This document shows, piece by piece, positions 9,868-21,146 of a stretch of DNA of 53,574 nt. Each line of letters opens with the position of its first letter. Position 1 is the first letter of the stretch. Below the pieces are notes generated by a model that had not been told where the DNA came from, did not search any database, and saw nothing but the letters and a program-made list of their open reading frames with translations. The stretch comes from Candidatus Zipacnadia bacterium. GTDB lineage: Bacteria > Armatimonadota > Zipacnadia > Zipacnadales > UBA5352. Location: NCBI GenBank assembly GCA_029821635.1, contig JALGSW010000006.1, forward strand, positions 1-53,574, written 5' to 3'. Made by a program: the position numbers and the translations under genes.

Positions 9868-10455
9868 TTACGCACCACGGCGACGGCGCCAGGCGCCAAT
9901 ACCAACGATCCCAAGGGAGGTCAGCAGCAGCGTAGTCGGCTCAGGAGCCGCCGACCACTCAAGGCCCTCCTCGGCACTCCCGTTGACGAGCGCGTAGTTC
10001 GCGAGCGCGGGTGAGATGTGCGACTGGAAGTGGAAGATGGGATTCGCGCCCGGGAAGATGCCGGTCTGGTAGAAGACGATGCCCTGCTCCTCGCCGTCAT
10101 CGAACCAGGTGCCCTGGAGGGGCGTGCCGTAGTCAGGCTCGGTGCCGTCTATCTGCGCGTCCCAGGTCCAGTCCCAGTTGGTGTCATCGGAGAGGTATGC
10201 GCTGGTGACCGGGAAGCGCGTGTAGATGGCGAATGTCGTGGGGTCGCCGGGGCCACCGCTGAAGCCGGTGATCTGGTAGGCATAGTCCCAGAGCGCATCC
10301 GAGGAGACGTCGCCGGCAAACTGAGGAGCGTAGGTGGTCATCCCTGTCCCGGGCGTCTCACCTATGTAGGCGAGGTCCGCGCATGTCGGGACGAGAACTG
10401 CCACGAGCAGAACGGCTGAGATTGCCACGGTGAGAAGCCTGCTGCGAGTTCCCAT
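9868..10455 (-). CDS. PEP-CTERM sorting-domain protein
   Basis: Signal peptide and C-terminal [25 protein letters not shown]. Confidence 0.85.
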   Translation of the reverse strand: MGTRSRLLTVAISAVLLVAVLVPTCADLAYIGETPGTGMTTYAPQFAGDVSSDALWDYAYQITGFSGGPGDPTTFAIYTRFPVTSAYLSDDTNWDWTWDAQIDGTEPDYGTPLQGTWFDDGEEQGIVFYQTGIFPGANPIFHFQSHISPALANYALVNGSAEEGLEWSAAPEPTTLLLTSLGIVGIGAWRRRRGA

Positions 10456-10588
10456 ACTGCCGTCACCTCATTGCGTGCCTGCGTGAGCCGGACACGCGTG
10501 GAACTGCCAGACCCCGATGCCCATGGAACGCCGATCGAGTCGTGAAGCGTGTGCTACCCTCGACGCGACTATACCCGAACACCGGTGC

Positions 10589-10604
10589 ATGTAAACGGTT
10601 ACGT
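10589..10604. promoter_or_regulatory. Candidate LacI-family operator ATGTAAACGGTTACGT
   Basis: Imperfect palindrome with central CG resembling TGTAAACGTTTACA-type operators, upstream of the PEP-CTERM gene. Confidence 0.35.
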
Positions 10605-10714
10605 CAACGGTAGATCACCGAGACCCATTAGGTTATACCACAATTTGGCGTCTCAGGGCAAGCTTGATGTGGATGCCTCTTCTACCGCCCCCCTGTCCGC
10701 ACCTCCCCGACGCG

Positions 10715-10763
10715 AAAAAAAAGATCTCCCGTGCCCAGACGGACTTCAGGGGGCTCTCACGGG
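10715..10763 (-). terminator. Rho-independent terminator of glutamate dehydrogenase 1
   Basis: On minus strand CCCGTG...CACGGG followed by T8 tract (A8 at 10715-10722 on plus). Confidence 0.55.
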
Positions 10764-12019
10764 TAGATCCCGCGCGCCATGATCGCCTCAGCCACGCGCT
10801 CGACCGCGACTGCCATCGCGGCGTTGCGCATGTCGGTCTGCAGATCGCAGGAACGCCCGTGAACTTCGTGGTAGGCACGCACCATTACGTCCTCAAGCCG
10901 CCTGTTGACCTCCTCCTCTGTCCAGAAGAGCATCTGCAGGCCCTGGCACCACTCGAAGTAGGAGACCGTCACTCCACCCGCGTTGGCGAGGATGTCCGGC
11001 ACGAGGAAGATGCCGCGGTCGATCAGGATGCGTCCGGCTTCGGGAGTGGTGGGACCATTCGCACCCTCGACGACGAGCTTCGCGCTCACATGCGGCGCGT
11101 TCGCGACGGTCAGCACGTTCTCCAGCGCGGCGGGCACGAGCACCTCGCACTCAAGGGTGAGCAGCTCCTCGTTGGTGATCGGCTCCCCTCCCTCAAAGCC
11201 CTCGATGAAACGGTTCTGCTTCGTGTATGCGCTCAACTCCCCGATCGGCAGGCCATTCGCATTGAAGAGACCGCCGGTGACATCGGAGACCGCAATGACT
11301 TTCGCCCCGAGTTCCTCGACCAGCTCGGCGAAGGCGCCGCCGACCTTGCCGAAGCCCTGGACGACCACGCGCGCGCCCTCGACCGGTATGCCACGGGTTC
11401 TCAGTGCCTCACGCGTCACGAAGACGATGCCGCGGCCGGTGGCCTTCGCTCGCCCCAACGAGCCGCCTATGGCGATCGGCTTGCCGGTAACCACCGCCGG
11501 AACCGAATAGCCCTTCTGCATCGAGTAGGTGTCCATCAGCCAGCCCATCACGCGCTCGTCCGTGTTGACGTCGGGCGCGGGGATATCCTGCTCGGGACCG
11601 ATGATCTCGACCAACTCCGAGGCGAAGCGGCGCGTCATGTTCTCCAACTCGCGCTCCGACATCTGCATCGGCTCGCAGATCACGCCGCCCTTGCCGCCGC
11701 CGTAGGGGATGTTGACGACCGCGCACTTCCACGTCATCCACATCGCCAGCGCCGTCACCTCGTCTACGGTGACGCAGGGGTGGTAGCGCATGCCGCCCTT
11801 GCACGGTCCTCGGTCCATGTTGTGCTGCACGCGAATGCCCGTGAAGACCTCAAGGCGCCCGTCATCCATGCGCGTGGGGATCGACACAGTCAGCGTGCGC
11901 CTCGGCTTGCGGAGCTTCGCGTGCACGTCGGGATGCAGGTCAACCAGCGCCGCAGCATCGTCGAGCTGCTGGAGTGCGCTCTCAAGCACGTTGGTGGGAC
12001 AGGTCAGGTCTGCGGCCAC
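10757..12019 (-). CDS. Glu/Leu/Phe/Val dehydrogenase family protein (GDH paralog 1)
   Basis: HNMDRGPCKGGMRYHP, AMWMTWKCAVVNIPYGGGKGGV, NANGGVTVSYFEW-like motifs of glutamate dehydrogenase. Confidence 0.9.
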   Translation of the reverse strand: MAADLTCPTNVLESALQQLDDAAALVDLHPDVHAKLRKPRRTLTVSIPTRMDDGRLEVFTGIRVQHNMDRGPCKGGMRYHPCVTVDEVTALAMWMTWKCAVVNIPYGGGKGGVICEPMQMSERELENMTRRFASELVEIIGPEQDIPAPDVNTDERVMGWLMDTYSMQKGYSVPAVVTGKPIAIGGSLGRAKATGRGIVFVTREALRTRGIPVEGARVVVQGFGKVGGAFAELVEELGAKVIAVSDVTGGLFNANGLPIGELSAYTKQNRFIEGFEGGEPITNEELLTLECEVLVPAALENVLTVANAPHVSAKLVVEGANGPTTPEAGRILIDRGIFLVPDILANAGGVTVSYFEWCQGLQMLFWTEEEVNRRLEDVMVRAYHEVHGRSCDLQTDMRNAAMAVAVERVAEAIMARGIYP

Positions 12020-12054
12020 CGTTCGTCATCCTCTCGGGCCGGTCATCGGCGCGG

Positions 12055-12096
12055 ACAAAAATGAAGCGGCGCGCGTCACCGTCCGACGCGCGCCGC
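12055..12096 (-). terminator. Rho-independent terminator between tandem GDH genes
   Basis: Perfect 12-bp stem GCGGCGCGCGTC/GACGCGCGCCGC (12066-12096) followed on minus strand by TTCATTTTTGT. Confidence 0.8.
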
Positions 12097-12116
12097 ACGG
12101 TATCACTCCGTAAGCG

Positions 12117-13391
<1,275 letters not shown>

Positions 13392-13457
13392 CAGCGTGCC
13401 TCCTCAAGGAATTGTGCGCCCGGCCGGCCGCTCCCGCAGGCCGGCGCGACGCACGGC

Positions 13458-14435
13458 TTAACGGCGCTCCGCAAGGTCGAGCAGCGTCAACTGCATGCGC
13501 AGGTTCTCACAGCCCTCGCCAACCGTCGCCCTTGGGCGCTTCGCGTCGCCCTTCACCGCGTCCACGAAGCGCTCGATGGAGCCCTCCATGAAGTCCTGAT
13601 GGCAACTCTCCGCGCCATCGCAGGTCAAATACGCGCGGTAGACGCCCTCGGCGTCGTTGCGCCCCTCGTAGTCAACCAGCCGATCGTTGATCCCGTAGCG
13701 GCGCACCAGTTCGCCCTCCGGCCGGTTCGCGCAGACGATCTGCACGCGGCAGACGTCGCCACATTCCATCGCGTAGTCGAACCGCGCATCCACGCGCTTC
13801 TGTTCGACGGCGCACGAGGCGCTGCCCTCAACCATATTGCCCGGGCCGCAGAAGCCCATCATCACACTGATCGGGTGCGAGCCCAGGTCGATGAAGATCT
13901 GCTCGAAGTCCGTTCCCTCCGCCCCACCACGCGACTCCATCTGCATGAAGAAGCTCTTCGGCGCGCCCGGGGCGATCCCGCGCTCGGCCATCAGGCTCAT
14001 GTACGCGTCCACGCCGGCGACGTACTGCGTATTGACGGCGGCGACGCGCTCGGCGTCCTCCGCGGCATCGACCATCGCGCCCGCCCGCTGCAGCATCACG
14101 TCGGTGGCCAGGTCGCGGTCGAAGATGAGCGGCTTCTCACACAGCACATGCGCGCCATGGTCGAGCGCGCGCATGAAGTGATCGTAGTGGCACTCCTCGG
14201 GCGACGCGATCGAGATCAGGTCGTAGCGGCCCGCGGCGAGCATCTCCTCGACCGACGCGTAGCCCTCGCCCTCGAAGCCGAACATGTCGCCCAGCTTCGC
14301 AGTCGTCGCGGCGGCGCTGTCCGCCGACGTCCCCGCGATGGCGTCCATCGAGCAGCCCAGCCGCTGGAACCACTTCGCGTGGTGCTTGCCGATCCCCGAT
14401 GCGCCGATCACGGCTGCAGTCAGCTCAGGAGCCAT
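13458..14435 (-). CDS. Gfo/Idh/MocA-family oxidoreductase
   Basis: N-terminal AAVIGASGIGKHHAKWF Rossmann motif, HVLCEKPL motif; start at ATG 14435. Confidence 0.85.
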   Translation of the reverse strand: MAPELTAAVIGASGIGKHHAKWFQRLGCSMDAIAGTSADSAAATTAKLGDMFGFEGEGYASVEEMLAAGRYDLISIASPEECHYDHFMRALDHGAHVLCEKPLIFDRDLATDVMLQRAGAMVDAAEDAERVAAVNTQYVAGVDAYMSLMAERGIAPGAPKSFFMQMESRGGAEGTDFEQIFIDLGSHPISVMMGFCGPGNMVEGSASCAVEQKRVDARFDYAMECGDVCRVQIVCANRPEGELVRRYGINDRLVDYEGRNDAEGVYRAYLTCDGAESCHQDFMEGSIERFVDAVKGDAKRPRATVGEGCENLRMQLTLLDLAERR

Positions 14436-14895
14436 CCTCGTCGCCCTCCTCAGTGGAATTGCTCGGAGCATCTCCGGCGGCGTTCACAGCCGTGTCCTCG
14501 CCACCCTCTGCAACAACGGTGCCGGGTTCGACGATCGCCATCTCAACGCTCTCCACGCTGCCGTGGCTGTCGATGGCGAGCGCGAACTTCTGCCCGGCCC
14601 CGGCGGGGAGAGCGGGGAGCTCTATGCGATTCTGCCCCTTGAACGAGCCTGTGCGACTGCGAAGCGTGGCGATGATCTCAGCGTCGGGGGTGGGCAGCTC
14701 GCCGGTGTTGTGGGCGAGCCCGACGACGCGCACAACGTCCTCGGACTCGTCAATCGCGTAGCGCATCTTGACGACCGTGATCTGATCGAGCGAACCGACG
14801 TCGCGACCGTGACATCCTGCGAGGCCGACCACGACGAGTGCGACCGCCGCGACGGTAAGAACGTGCAGGAAAGGGTGAGCCACTCGGTAATTCAT
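14425..14895 (-). CDS. Putative lipoprotein (FxLYD-like fold)
   Basis: Lipobox VVGLAGC; beta-rich region VRVVGLAHNTGELPTPDAEIIATL; acidic C-terminal tail; overlaps next gene start by 11 bp. Confidence 0.6.
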   Translation of the reverse strand: MNYRVAHPFLHVLTVAAVALVVVGLAGCHGRDVGSLDQITVVKMRYAIDESEDVVRVVGLAHNTGELPTPDAEIIATLRSRTGSFKGQNRIELPALPAGAGQKFALAIDSHGSVESVEMAIVEPGTVVAEGGEDTAVNAAGDAPSNSTEEGDEDGS

Positions 14896-14978
14896 GGGTG
14901 TTCCGCGCGCAGTATAGCACAGGCCGAATCGGCGCACAACCGGAAGTGCGGTGCCGACTCAGGCGCTCTCCGGGCCTC

Positions 14979-16190
14979 TCAGAGCGCGCTGTGACGCGTC
15001 TCCGCGAGGAGCATCCAGAAGGCCGCGGACTGCACCACGCCAGAGGGCGGGAGCATCGCCAGATCGAGGTCGGACGGCGCCAGAGCGATCAGCACATCGC
15101 CCCACGGCCAGCAGCCGCAGATGTTGATGTCCGCGCCCATCGCGCTCGCGGGCGTCTCGGGTGTGCCGGAGACGACCGTCACGAGCTGCGCGTCCGCCTC
15201 GTGCACCGTCTGCGCCCACGTGCCGAACGGCTCGTAGTAGCCGACGTAGATCACGAGGTCGCCGGGCTTGACGAGCTCCGGCACGCGGTCGGGCTCGCGG
15301 CCGGGCAGCATCGTGAAGGGCATCTCGCCCTCCGGGACCTGCGCCGGCTGATCGGGCAGCATGTGCCCGAGCACCGACAGCCAGACGGTCCCGCCGCGCG
15401 CGCGCACGTCCGCCGCCCGGTCGCCCGCGTCCGCGAACTCGTCGGCCTGCGTCGCGCGCAGCATGCGCATCGAGTTGGCGAGGCGCGCGAGGTAGCGCCG
15501 CCCGGCGAGGCCCGCCGGCATCGGCTCGGCGTTCTGCGGGTCCCAGCGCATGCCCTTACGATCGGCGTTGCGCTCGCGACCGTTGGGCACGTGTACGCTC
15601 ACGAACAGCGGCGGCGTGCGCCCGGACTGGCGCATCATCGCGGTCACCAGCTCGCCGGTGAACGTCCAGAGACTCTGCGCGATGGCGGGAGAGGCCGTCG
15701 GCAGGGCGCTCTCGACCGGCGAGTCCGCGTGGGCGTCGAGGAAGAGGAACTTCGCGTCGGTCTTCGCCGAGCGGGGCGCGAAGACAATGGCCAGCGCGCC
15801 ACGTTCCGCGACCGAGGAGACCAGCACGGCCGTCTCCGCGTCATCACCGTAGAGGGAGCCGATCAGGACGACATCACCGGCCGCGGCGTCCTCAGGAGCC
15901 TTCAGGCGCTTCGCGATCATCAGACCGCCCGCGCGGTTGAAGCCTTCGAGCACGAAGCCGTTGTCGCCAGCCAGCCACAGCGAAGCGCCGGGGCCGTCCG
16001 GGTCGCGCACGAGCAGCGCCGCGGCGCTCTCGGCGTACGCGACGTAGCGGTCAAGCTCGGCGACCGCGGCGGCGTTGGCGGCAAGCATGCGGTCGAGGTA
16101 GGCCTGCGCGGCGGTCGGCTCGGCCGAGGCCGAGGCGGCCAGTGTCAGGGCGAGCATCAGGACCAACATGCGTCGCGTCATCATCATCAC
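14979..16190 (-). CDS. Exported protein with SIS-domain-like features
   Basis: Signal peptide MMMMTRRMLVLMLALTLAASASAEP; ALWLAGDNGFVLEGFNRAGGLM-like and KPGDLVIYVGYYEPFGTWAQTVHEADAQLVTVVSGTPE segments resemble SIS folds. Confidence 0.5.
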   Translation of the reverse strand: MMMMTRRMLVLMLALTLAASASAEPTAAQAYLDRMLAANAAAVAELDRYVAYAESAAALLVRDPDGPGASLWLAGDNGFVLEGFNRAGGLMIAKRLKAPEDAAAGDVVLIGSLYGDDAETAVLVSSVAERGALAIVFAPRSAKTDAKFLFLDAHADSPVESALPTASPAIAQSLWTFTGELVTAMMRQSGRTPPLFVSVHVPNGRERNADRKGMRWDPQNAEPMPAGLAGRRYLARLANSMRMLRATQADEFADAGDRAADVRARGGTVWLSVLGHMLPDQPAQVPEGEMPFTMLPGREPDRVPELVKPGDLVIYVGYYEPFGTWAQTVHEADAQLVTVVSGTPETPASAMGADINICGCWPWGDVLIALAPSDLDLAMLPPSGVVQSAAFWMLLAETRHSAL

Positions 16191-16294
16191 CGCGGCTTCA
16201 TTCGCCCCTGCGAGCTGATCACCTGCGGAAGGGGATGATGGCCCCCGCGCGGAAGTTGCTCGCGGCGCGCATCCTCACCGGGGAGTGAGCAGCG

Positions 16295-19200
16295 ATGAAG
16301 CGCATCGTCCTCTGCCTGATCGCAGGAAGCCTCGTGGCCGCCGCGTGGGCCATGCCCCAGCCGACCTTCCACGCATCCTACGACGCCGGCTTCGACGCGG
16401 ACAGCGCTGCGGGTGACCCGACCGCGCGACTGGTGGGCGAGCCGGAGTCCGTCGAAGGCATCAGCGGCCAGGCGATCCGCGTTGGGAAGGACATCGGCCA
16501 CGCCGCTTACGCGATCCCCGGCAACCTCAACCTGCCGCGCGGCTCGGTGGAACTGTGGGTTCACCCCGCCGACTGGGAGCTTGCGGATGAGGTCTTCTCC
16601 ACGTTCTTCAAGGCCTCCGCGGAGGACGGCATCCACCTGTACAAGTACATGAAGCCGCAACTGCTCTTCTACATGATCACCGAGGGCGCGAAGAGCGGGA
16701 GTGCCGCGTGGATCCTTCCCGACGAGCTGACGGACTGGGCCGACCGCCCGTGGCACCACCTCTGCGCGACCTGGGACGGCGGCGCGATGCGCATCTACCT
16801 CGACGGGGAGTTCAAGGCGAAGACCACGGGCGTGCTGCCGAAGAGCGTCCCGGAGGTCTTCCAGATCGGTGAGGGAGCGGGCGGCCTCGGCGGCGGCGCG
16901 CAGACGGACATCGACGAAGTCTACGTCTACGACCGCCCGCTGACCGACGCCGAGGTGCAGCAGGCCTACCTGCGACTCGCGCTGCCCACCACCGAGGCGT
17001 GGTCCGAGCCGAGCATCGCCGTCCCGCATCTCGACCTCGCCCCGACCACCGACGCACACCTCTCCGACCCCGCGTGGAACTGGGCGGCGGGCCTCGGCGG
17101 CTTCGTGGACAGGCGCACCGGCCGCGTCGCGGCCGAGCAGCCGAGCGTCCTGCTGTGCATGACCGGCGGCACGCTGCACGTGGCGTGGGACGCGCCGCTG
17201 TGCGACGGAGAAACGCCCGAACTGCGCGTTCGGCTGGGGGAATACGAGGGCGAGCGACCGGAGCTGACCGTGAACGCGGACGGCTCGCTGGAGGCGCCCT
17301 TCGAGGGAGCGACTGCCGCCGCGCGCGTCGAGGGCGACCGCTGGGTGGGCGAGATGGCCCTGCCGCTGCTCGCCGCGGGCGAGGAGGGCGCGGGGCTGCC
17401 CACGCAAGGCAAGCGCGACGAGGCCGGCCGCGTCGAGGCGAAGCTGGTCGGCAACTTCAGCTTCCGCTGGCCGGACGGTGGGTGGCAGTCGTGGGCGTGG
17501 GCAGTGCCGGAGGACAATGCGGGCAAGCTCGGTATAATCACGATCGCGAAGGGCATCCCCGCGACTAAGCTCCTGCCGCTACAGTGGACGGACGACCACG
17601 TTCGCGTGGGCGTGGAACTGCGCGGTTACGAGTCGTGGAAGGACGTCACCGTGACCGTCTCGATGCACGACATCAACGGTCAGTCGCAATTCACCACTCG
17701 CCAGCCGCTCGGGAACGTCTTCGGCGCACACCAGCGCCGCGTCTGGCTTGACGTCCCGTTGGGGAACGAGGACGCGCTCACTGCCTTCGTCATTGTCGGA
17801 GGCATCGAGAAGGTCTCAGCGCTCCTGCAGTGCATCCCCGCCGACTTCCGCCGCTCGCTGGCCTGCGAGCTGGAGTACGCGCGCTTCAATGAGGAGCTGA
17901 CCGTCGCCCTGCGCCCTTCGCGCGATGAGTTGCTCGCCCGGGCCACGGGCGGCGTCGCGACCATCACGCGCAAGGGCGAACCCGAGCCTGCCCTGCGCAC
18001 CGACCTCTCCCCCACCGCCGAGGGCACGGTCGCGGGCGTGGCGGACATCTCACCGTTGCAGCCCGGCGCGTACACGGTGCATGGCGCGATCACGGACGCT
18101 CAGGGCGCGGTGCTCGCGAGCGTCGAGCAGCCGTGGCGCTGCGAGGAGGATGGCCGCGACTGGCTGCACTCGCTGGGCGTCGTCGAGGGCGTGCTGCCAC
18201 CGTGGACGCCGGTCACGCTCGACGGCGCCGTCGCGGGCTGCTGGGGGCGCGAGCACGATCTCGCTCATGGACTGCCGACGCGCATCACCAGTGCGGGCGA
18301 GGAGTTGCTGGCCGGGCCGATCACACTCAACGCGGGCGACGCGGACCTCGGCGCGGCGCTCAAGGCGAAGGTGAGGCGCATCGATGAGACCGCGATCGAG
18401 ATCCGAGGCAAGGGCACGACCGGCGCGCTGCAGGCGGACCTCGACGGGCGACTGGAGTACGACGGCCTGCTGCGCTACCAGATCACGCTGACGCCCGAGC
18501 AGGCCGCGGCCGCCGACGGCCTGAGCCTCACGATCCCGCTGCGCACCGAGCACGCGACGCTGCTGAACTTCACGCCGATGGACTTCGACGCGCCGCCGGT
18601 GTACGAGGGCGAAGGCTCGTTCGCGCAGGGCGTGCCCGCGGGTGAGGGGACCGTCTGGTCGGCGGGCTTCGTGCCCTTCGTCTGGGTCGGCGACGAGGAC
18701 GTGGGCCTGTCGTGGATGATGGAGGATGACCGCGCGTTCGACCTGCCGGAGGGCCTGCCCGCGGTGGAGATCGTGCGGACGGGCGACGTGACCGAGCTGC
18801 GCGTGCACTTCCGCGCGCCGGGCGAGGGCGCTACGCTCACCGAGCCCCTCACGATCGACTTCGCGCTGCAGGCCACGCCGGTGCGACCGCTGCCGGAGAA
18901 CTGGCGCGCGTGGCGCTGGATCACCCCGAAGTGGACGATGGAGCCCGAAGAGCACGCCCAGCCCGAGCACCGCTGGACGAACATCGTCAACTACTGGTGG
19001 ACGCTGTACGGCGACACGATCGGCTCGCCTGTGGCGCGCGAGGGAGACGCCTCCCCCGAGTACGCGGCGCACATCCGCGCGAAGGGCGGGCTGCTCACAC
19101 CCTACATGGAGAGCGGATCGCTGCCGCTGGCGCTCCCTGAGGGCCGGCGCTACGCCGAGGACTGGTGCGTCGTGCCGAAGCGCACCGCGGACAACATGGT

Positions 19201-20068
19201 CAAGTGCTGCCCGCGCTCGGAGTTCGCCGACTACGTCGTCTGGTACTGCGAGCGCCTGCTCAGCGACCTCGACGCGCCGGGCGTCTACATCGACCTCGTG
19301 GGAGTGCACCCCTGCTCCCATGCCGAGCACGGCTGCGGCTACGAACGCGACGGGCAGGTGCGGCCATCCGTCCCGATCTTCGCCGCGCGGCGGATGTATC
19401 AGCGGCTGCGCGGGCTCTTCATCCAGCACGGGATCGACCCGCTGATCGTCACCTCCTCGCGCTGGAAGACGCCGCAGTACTACTACGCAGACTCCGCCTG
19501 CACGGGCGAGCAGTTCTACCACCCGATCAACACGGAGAAGCTCCCCTACCACGAGATCGTCTCGCTGGACCACTGGCGGGCCGAGTTCCTGTCACCGCAG
19601 TTCGGCAACGTCGCGGTCTTCCTGCCCGCGTGGCGCGACGCGGCCGTCTACGCGCGGCCCGACGAGACGCGCCAGATGCTCGCGCTCACCCTCCAGCACG
19701 AGGTCGAGGCGTGGGCGATCTGGTGCAACGGCGCCCAGATCCGCGGCACCTGGGACGCCAAGGAGCACTTCGGCATGACGCCCGACGCGCGCTTCCACCC
19801 CTACTGGCGCGACGGCTCGCCGGTGACCGCGGACTCGGACGCGGTGCTGGTCGGCGTCTACACGCGCCCCGGCGCGGCGATGGCGGTCGTCAGCAGCCGC
19901 AGCGACGAGCCGCTGGAGGTCACACTCACGCCCGACTCGGCGGCGCTTAGGCTTGCTGCGCAGGCGGCCGCGATCGATGCGGAGACCGGCGAGGCGCTGC
20001 CGATGGAGGACGGCCGGACCACGATCGCGGTCGACGCGTGGAACTTCAGGATGGTCCTGTGGCGGTGA
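16295..20068 (+). CDS. Large secreted protein: LamG/concanavalin-like N-terminus plus glycoside hydrolase-like TIM-barrel region
   Basis: Signal peptide; LamG-like LPRGSVELWVHPADW...WHHLCATWDGGAMRIYLDGE...IDEVYVYDRPLTDAEV; C-terminal catalytic-like region. Confidence 0.65.
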   Translation: MKRIVLCLIAGSLVAAAWAMPQPTFHASYDAGFDADSAAGDPTARLVGEPESVEGISGQAIRVGKDIGHAAYAIPGNLNLPRGSVELWVHPADWELADEVFSTFFKASAEDGIHLYKYMKPQLLFYMITEGAKSGSAAWILPDELTDWADRPWHHLCATWDGGAMRIYLDGEFKAKTTGVLPKSVPEVFQIGEGAGGLGGGAQTDIDEVYVYDRPLTDAEVQQAYLRLALPTTEAWSEPSIAVPHLDLAPTTDAHLSDPAWNWAAGLGGFVDRRTGRVAAEQPSVLLCMTGGTLHVAWDAPLCDGETPELRVRLGEYEGERPELTVNADGSLEAPFEGATAAARVEGDRWVGEMALPLLAAGEEGAGLPTQGKRDEAGRVEAKLVGNFSFRWPDGGWQSWAWAVPEDNAGKLGIITIAKGIPATKLLPLQWTDDHVRVGVELRGYESWKDVTVTVSMHDINGQSQFTTRQPLGNVFGAHQRRVWLDVPLGNEDALTAFVIVGGIEKVSALLQCIPADFRRSLACELEYARFNEELTVALRPSRDELLARATGGVATITRKGEPEPALRTDLSPTAEGTVAGVADISPLQPGAYTVHGAITDAQGAVLASVEQPWRCEEDGRDWLHSLGVVEGVLPPWTPVTLDGAVAGCWGREHDLAHGLPTRITSAGEELLAGPITLNAGDADLGAALKAKVRRIDETAIEIRGKGTTGALQADLDGRLEYDGLLRYQITLTPEQAAAADGLSLTIPLRTEHATLLNFTPMDFDAPPVYEGEGSFAQGVPAGEGTVWSAGFVPFVWVGDEDVGLSWMMEDDRAFDLPEGLPAVEIVRTGDVTELRVHFRAPGEGATLTEPLTIDFALQATPVRPLPENWRAWRWITPKWTMEPEEHAQPEHRWTNIVNYWWTLYGDTIGSPVAREGDASPEYAAHIRAKGGLLTPYMESGSLPLALPEGRRYAEDWCVVPKRTADNMVKCCPRSEFADYVVWYCERLLSDLDAPGVYIDLVGVHPCSHAEHGCGYERDGQVRPSVPIFAARRMYQRLRGLFIQHGIDPLIVTSSRWKTPQYYYADSACTGEQFYHPINTEKLPYHEIVSLDHWRAEFLSPQFGNVAVFLPAWRDAAVYARPDETRQMLALTLQHEVEAWAIWCNGAQIRGTWDAKEHFGMTPDARFHPYWRDGSPVTADSDAVLVGVYTRPGAAMAVVSSRSDEPLEVTLTPDSAALRLAAQAAAIDAETGEALPMEDGRTTIAVDAWNFRMVLWR

Positions 20069-20152
20069 GGGCGCGCGACTCTCAAAGCGTCGTGCGAAGA
20101 TTCTTCTTGACATTGAGCCAACCTTGATGAAACACTTGTAGCCACACTGGGG

Positions 20153-20158
20153 TATAAT
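20153..20158 (+). promoter_or_regulatory. Consensus -10 box TATAAT upstream of TM/zinc-ribbon gene 1
   Basis: GGGGTATAATAGGG; no good -35 seen at 16-18 nt. Confidence 0.4.
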
Positions 20159-20255
20159 AGGGTAGAAGCAACTGTCAGCAATCTACGAGCCGTGCATCGC
20201 ATTCGTTGTTTGGTTCGTCTCTACGGCAGCATACCAGACCGGAGGGGTGAGACGG

Positions 20256-20612
20256 ATGGTCAAAGGGATGACACAGCTGATGACCGGAGGGGACCTCGCG
20301 AAGATGCTTATCGCGCTTCTCCTCGGCCTGGGGCTGGGAGGCATCGTCTCGGCGGCGATGAACGCGGGCACGGGACGAACCTGCGCCGTCTGCATCGTCG
20401 GCGCAGGAGCGCTGGCGGTAGTCCTGCAGAGCGCCCTGAGTGTCTTCCGGCGCTACAAGCAGCTCGCGGCAGGCAAGTGTCCCAACCCGCTCTGCCACGG
20501 CGTGGTGCAGCGGAGCGAGCTCGTCAGCAAGGGCAAGGTGGTTTGCCCCACCTGCAAGAAGACCTGGCCCGAACTCGAGCGCATGCAATTCCGGGCAACC
20601 GCGCGAAGCTGA
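20256..20612 (+). CDS. Small two-TM protein with C-terminal zinc ribbon (paralog A)
   Basis: Hydrophobic hairpin then CPNPLCHG...CPTCKKTWPEL; RBS GGAGGGGTGAGACGG-ATG. Confidence 0.7.
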   Translation: MVKGMTQLMTGGDLAKMLIALLLGLGLGGIVSAAMNAGTGRTCAVCIVGAGALAVVLQSALSVFRRYKQLAAGKCPNPLCHGVVQRSELVSKGKVVCPTCKKTWPELERMQFRATARS

Positions 20613-20683
20613 GAGGCTGCGCGCGCGTTTCATAGCATTCTCCGTCTCCTCGTCCCGAGAGTCTCGAAGGAGGGGTGAGACAG

Positions 20684-21034
20684 ATGCTGCGTTCATTGGT
20701 GCGGATCACGACCGGGCTTGAGCTGGGCTTCGCGGCCCTGACGGCCTTCATCGGCGTCGGCTTCGGTGCGCTGGTGAGTGTGGGTACGGCGGGCAGCGTG
20801 CGGCTGCCCGTGGTGGCGTGCATCGCGGTGGCGACGGTCGCGCTGCTCGCGTGGAACGGGCTGACGATCCTGCGGCGTTACCAGCGGCTCCGGAGCGGGC
20901 AGTGCGGACAGGCCTCGTGTCACGGAACGCTGGAGACGAGCGAGGACATCCCCGACCACCTCCTCATCTGCAACCAGTGCCGGCGCGTCTGGCCACGGCT
21001 GGTCGACGTACAGGTGGAGGCCACCGCTCAGTAG
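20684..21034 (+). CDS. Small two-TM protein with C-terminal zinc ribbon (paralog B)
   Basis: Hydrophobic hairpin then CGQASCHG...CNQCRRVWPRL; RBS GGAGGGGTGAGACAG-ATG almost identical to paralog A. Confidence 0.7.
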   Translation: MLRSLVRITTGLELGFAALTAFIGVGFGALVSVGTAGSVRLPVVACIAVATVALLAWNGLTILRRYQRLRSGQCGQASCHGTLETSEDIPDHLLICNQCRRVWPRLVDVQVEATAQ

Positions 21035-21093
21035 CCCGTCCACGGTGGATGGTCCTTCGGCCGCGGGATGTGTCGACGAACCCGCGGACAGTT

Positions 21094-21123
21094 GACGCCG
21101 CCCGGTGAAGACCGGGCGGCGTC
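21094..21123. terminator. Bidirectional hairpin terminator
   Basis: Perfect 13-bp stem GACGCCGCCCGGT/ACCGGGCGGCGTC with GAAG loop between convergent genes. Confidence 0.7.
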
Positions 21124-21146
21124 ATGTTCCTGGAGTGTTGAGCCGT

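Noticed and set aside
10664-12064. 466-aa plus-strand ORF opposite GDH 1
   Set aside because: Antisense shadow of a conserved GDH gene
20107-20158. TTGACA (20107-20112) paired with TATAAT (20153-20158) as a promoter
   Set aside because: Spacing of about 40 nt is incompatible with sigma-70; only the -10 box is reported
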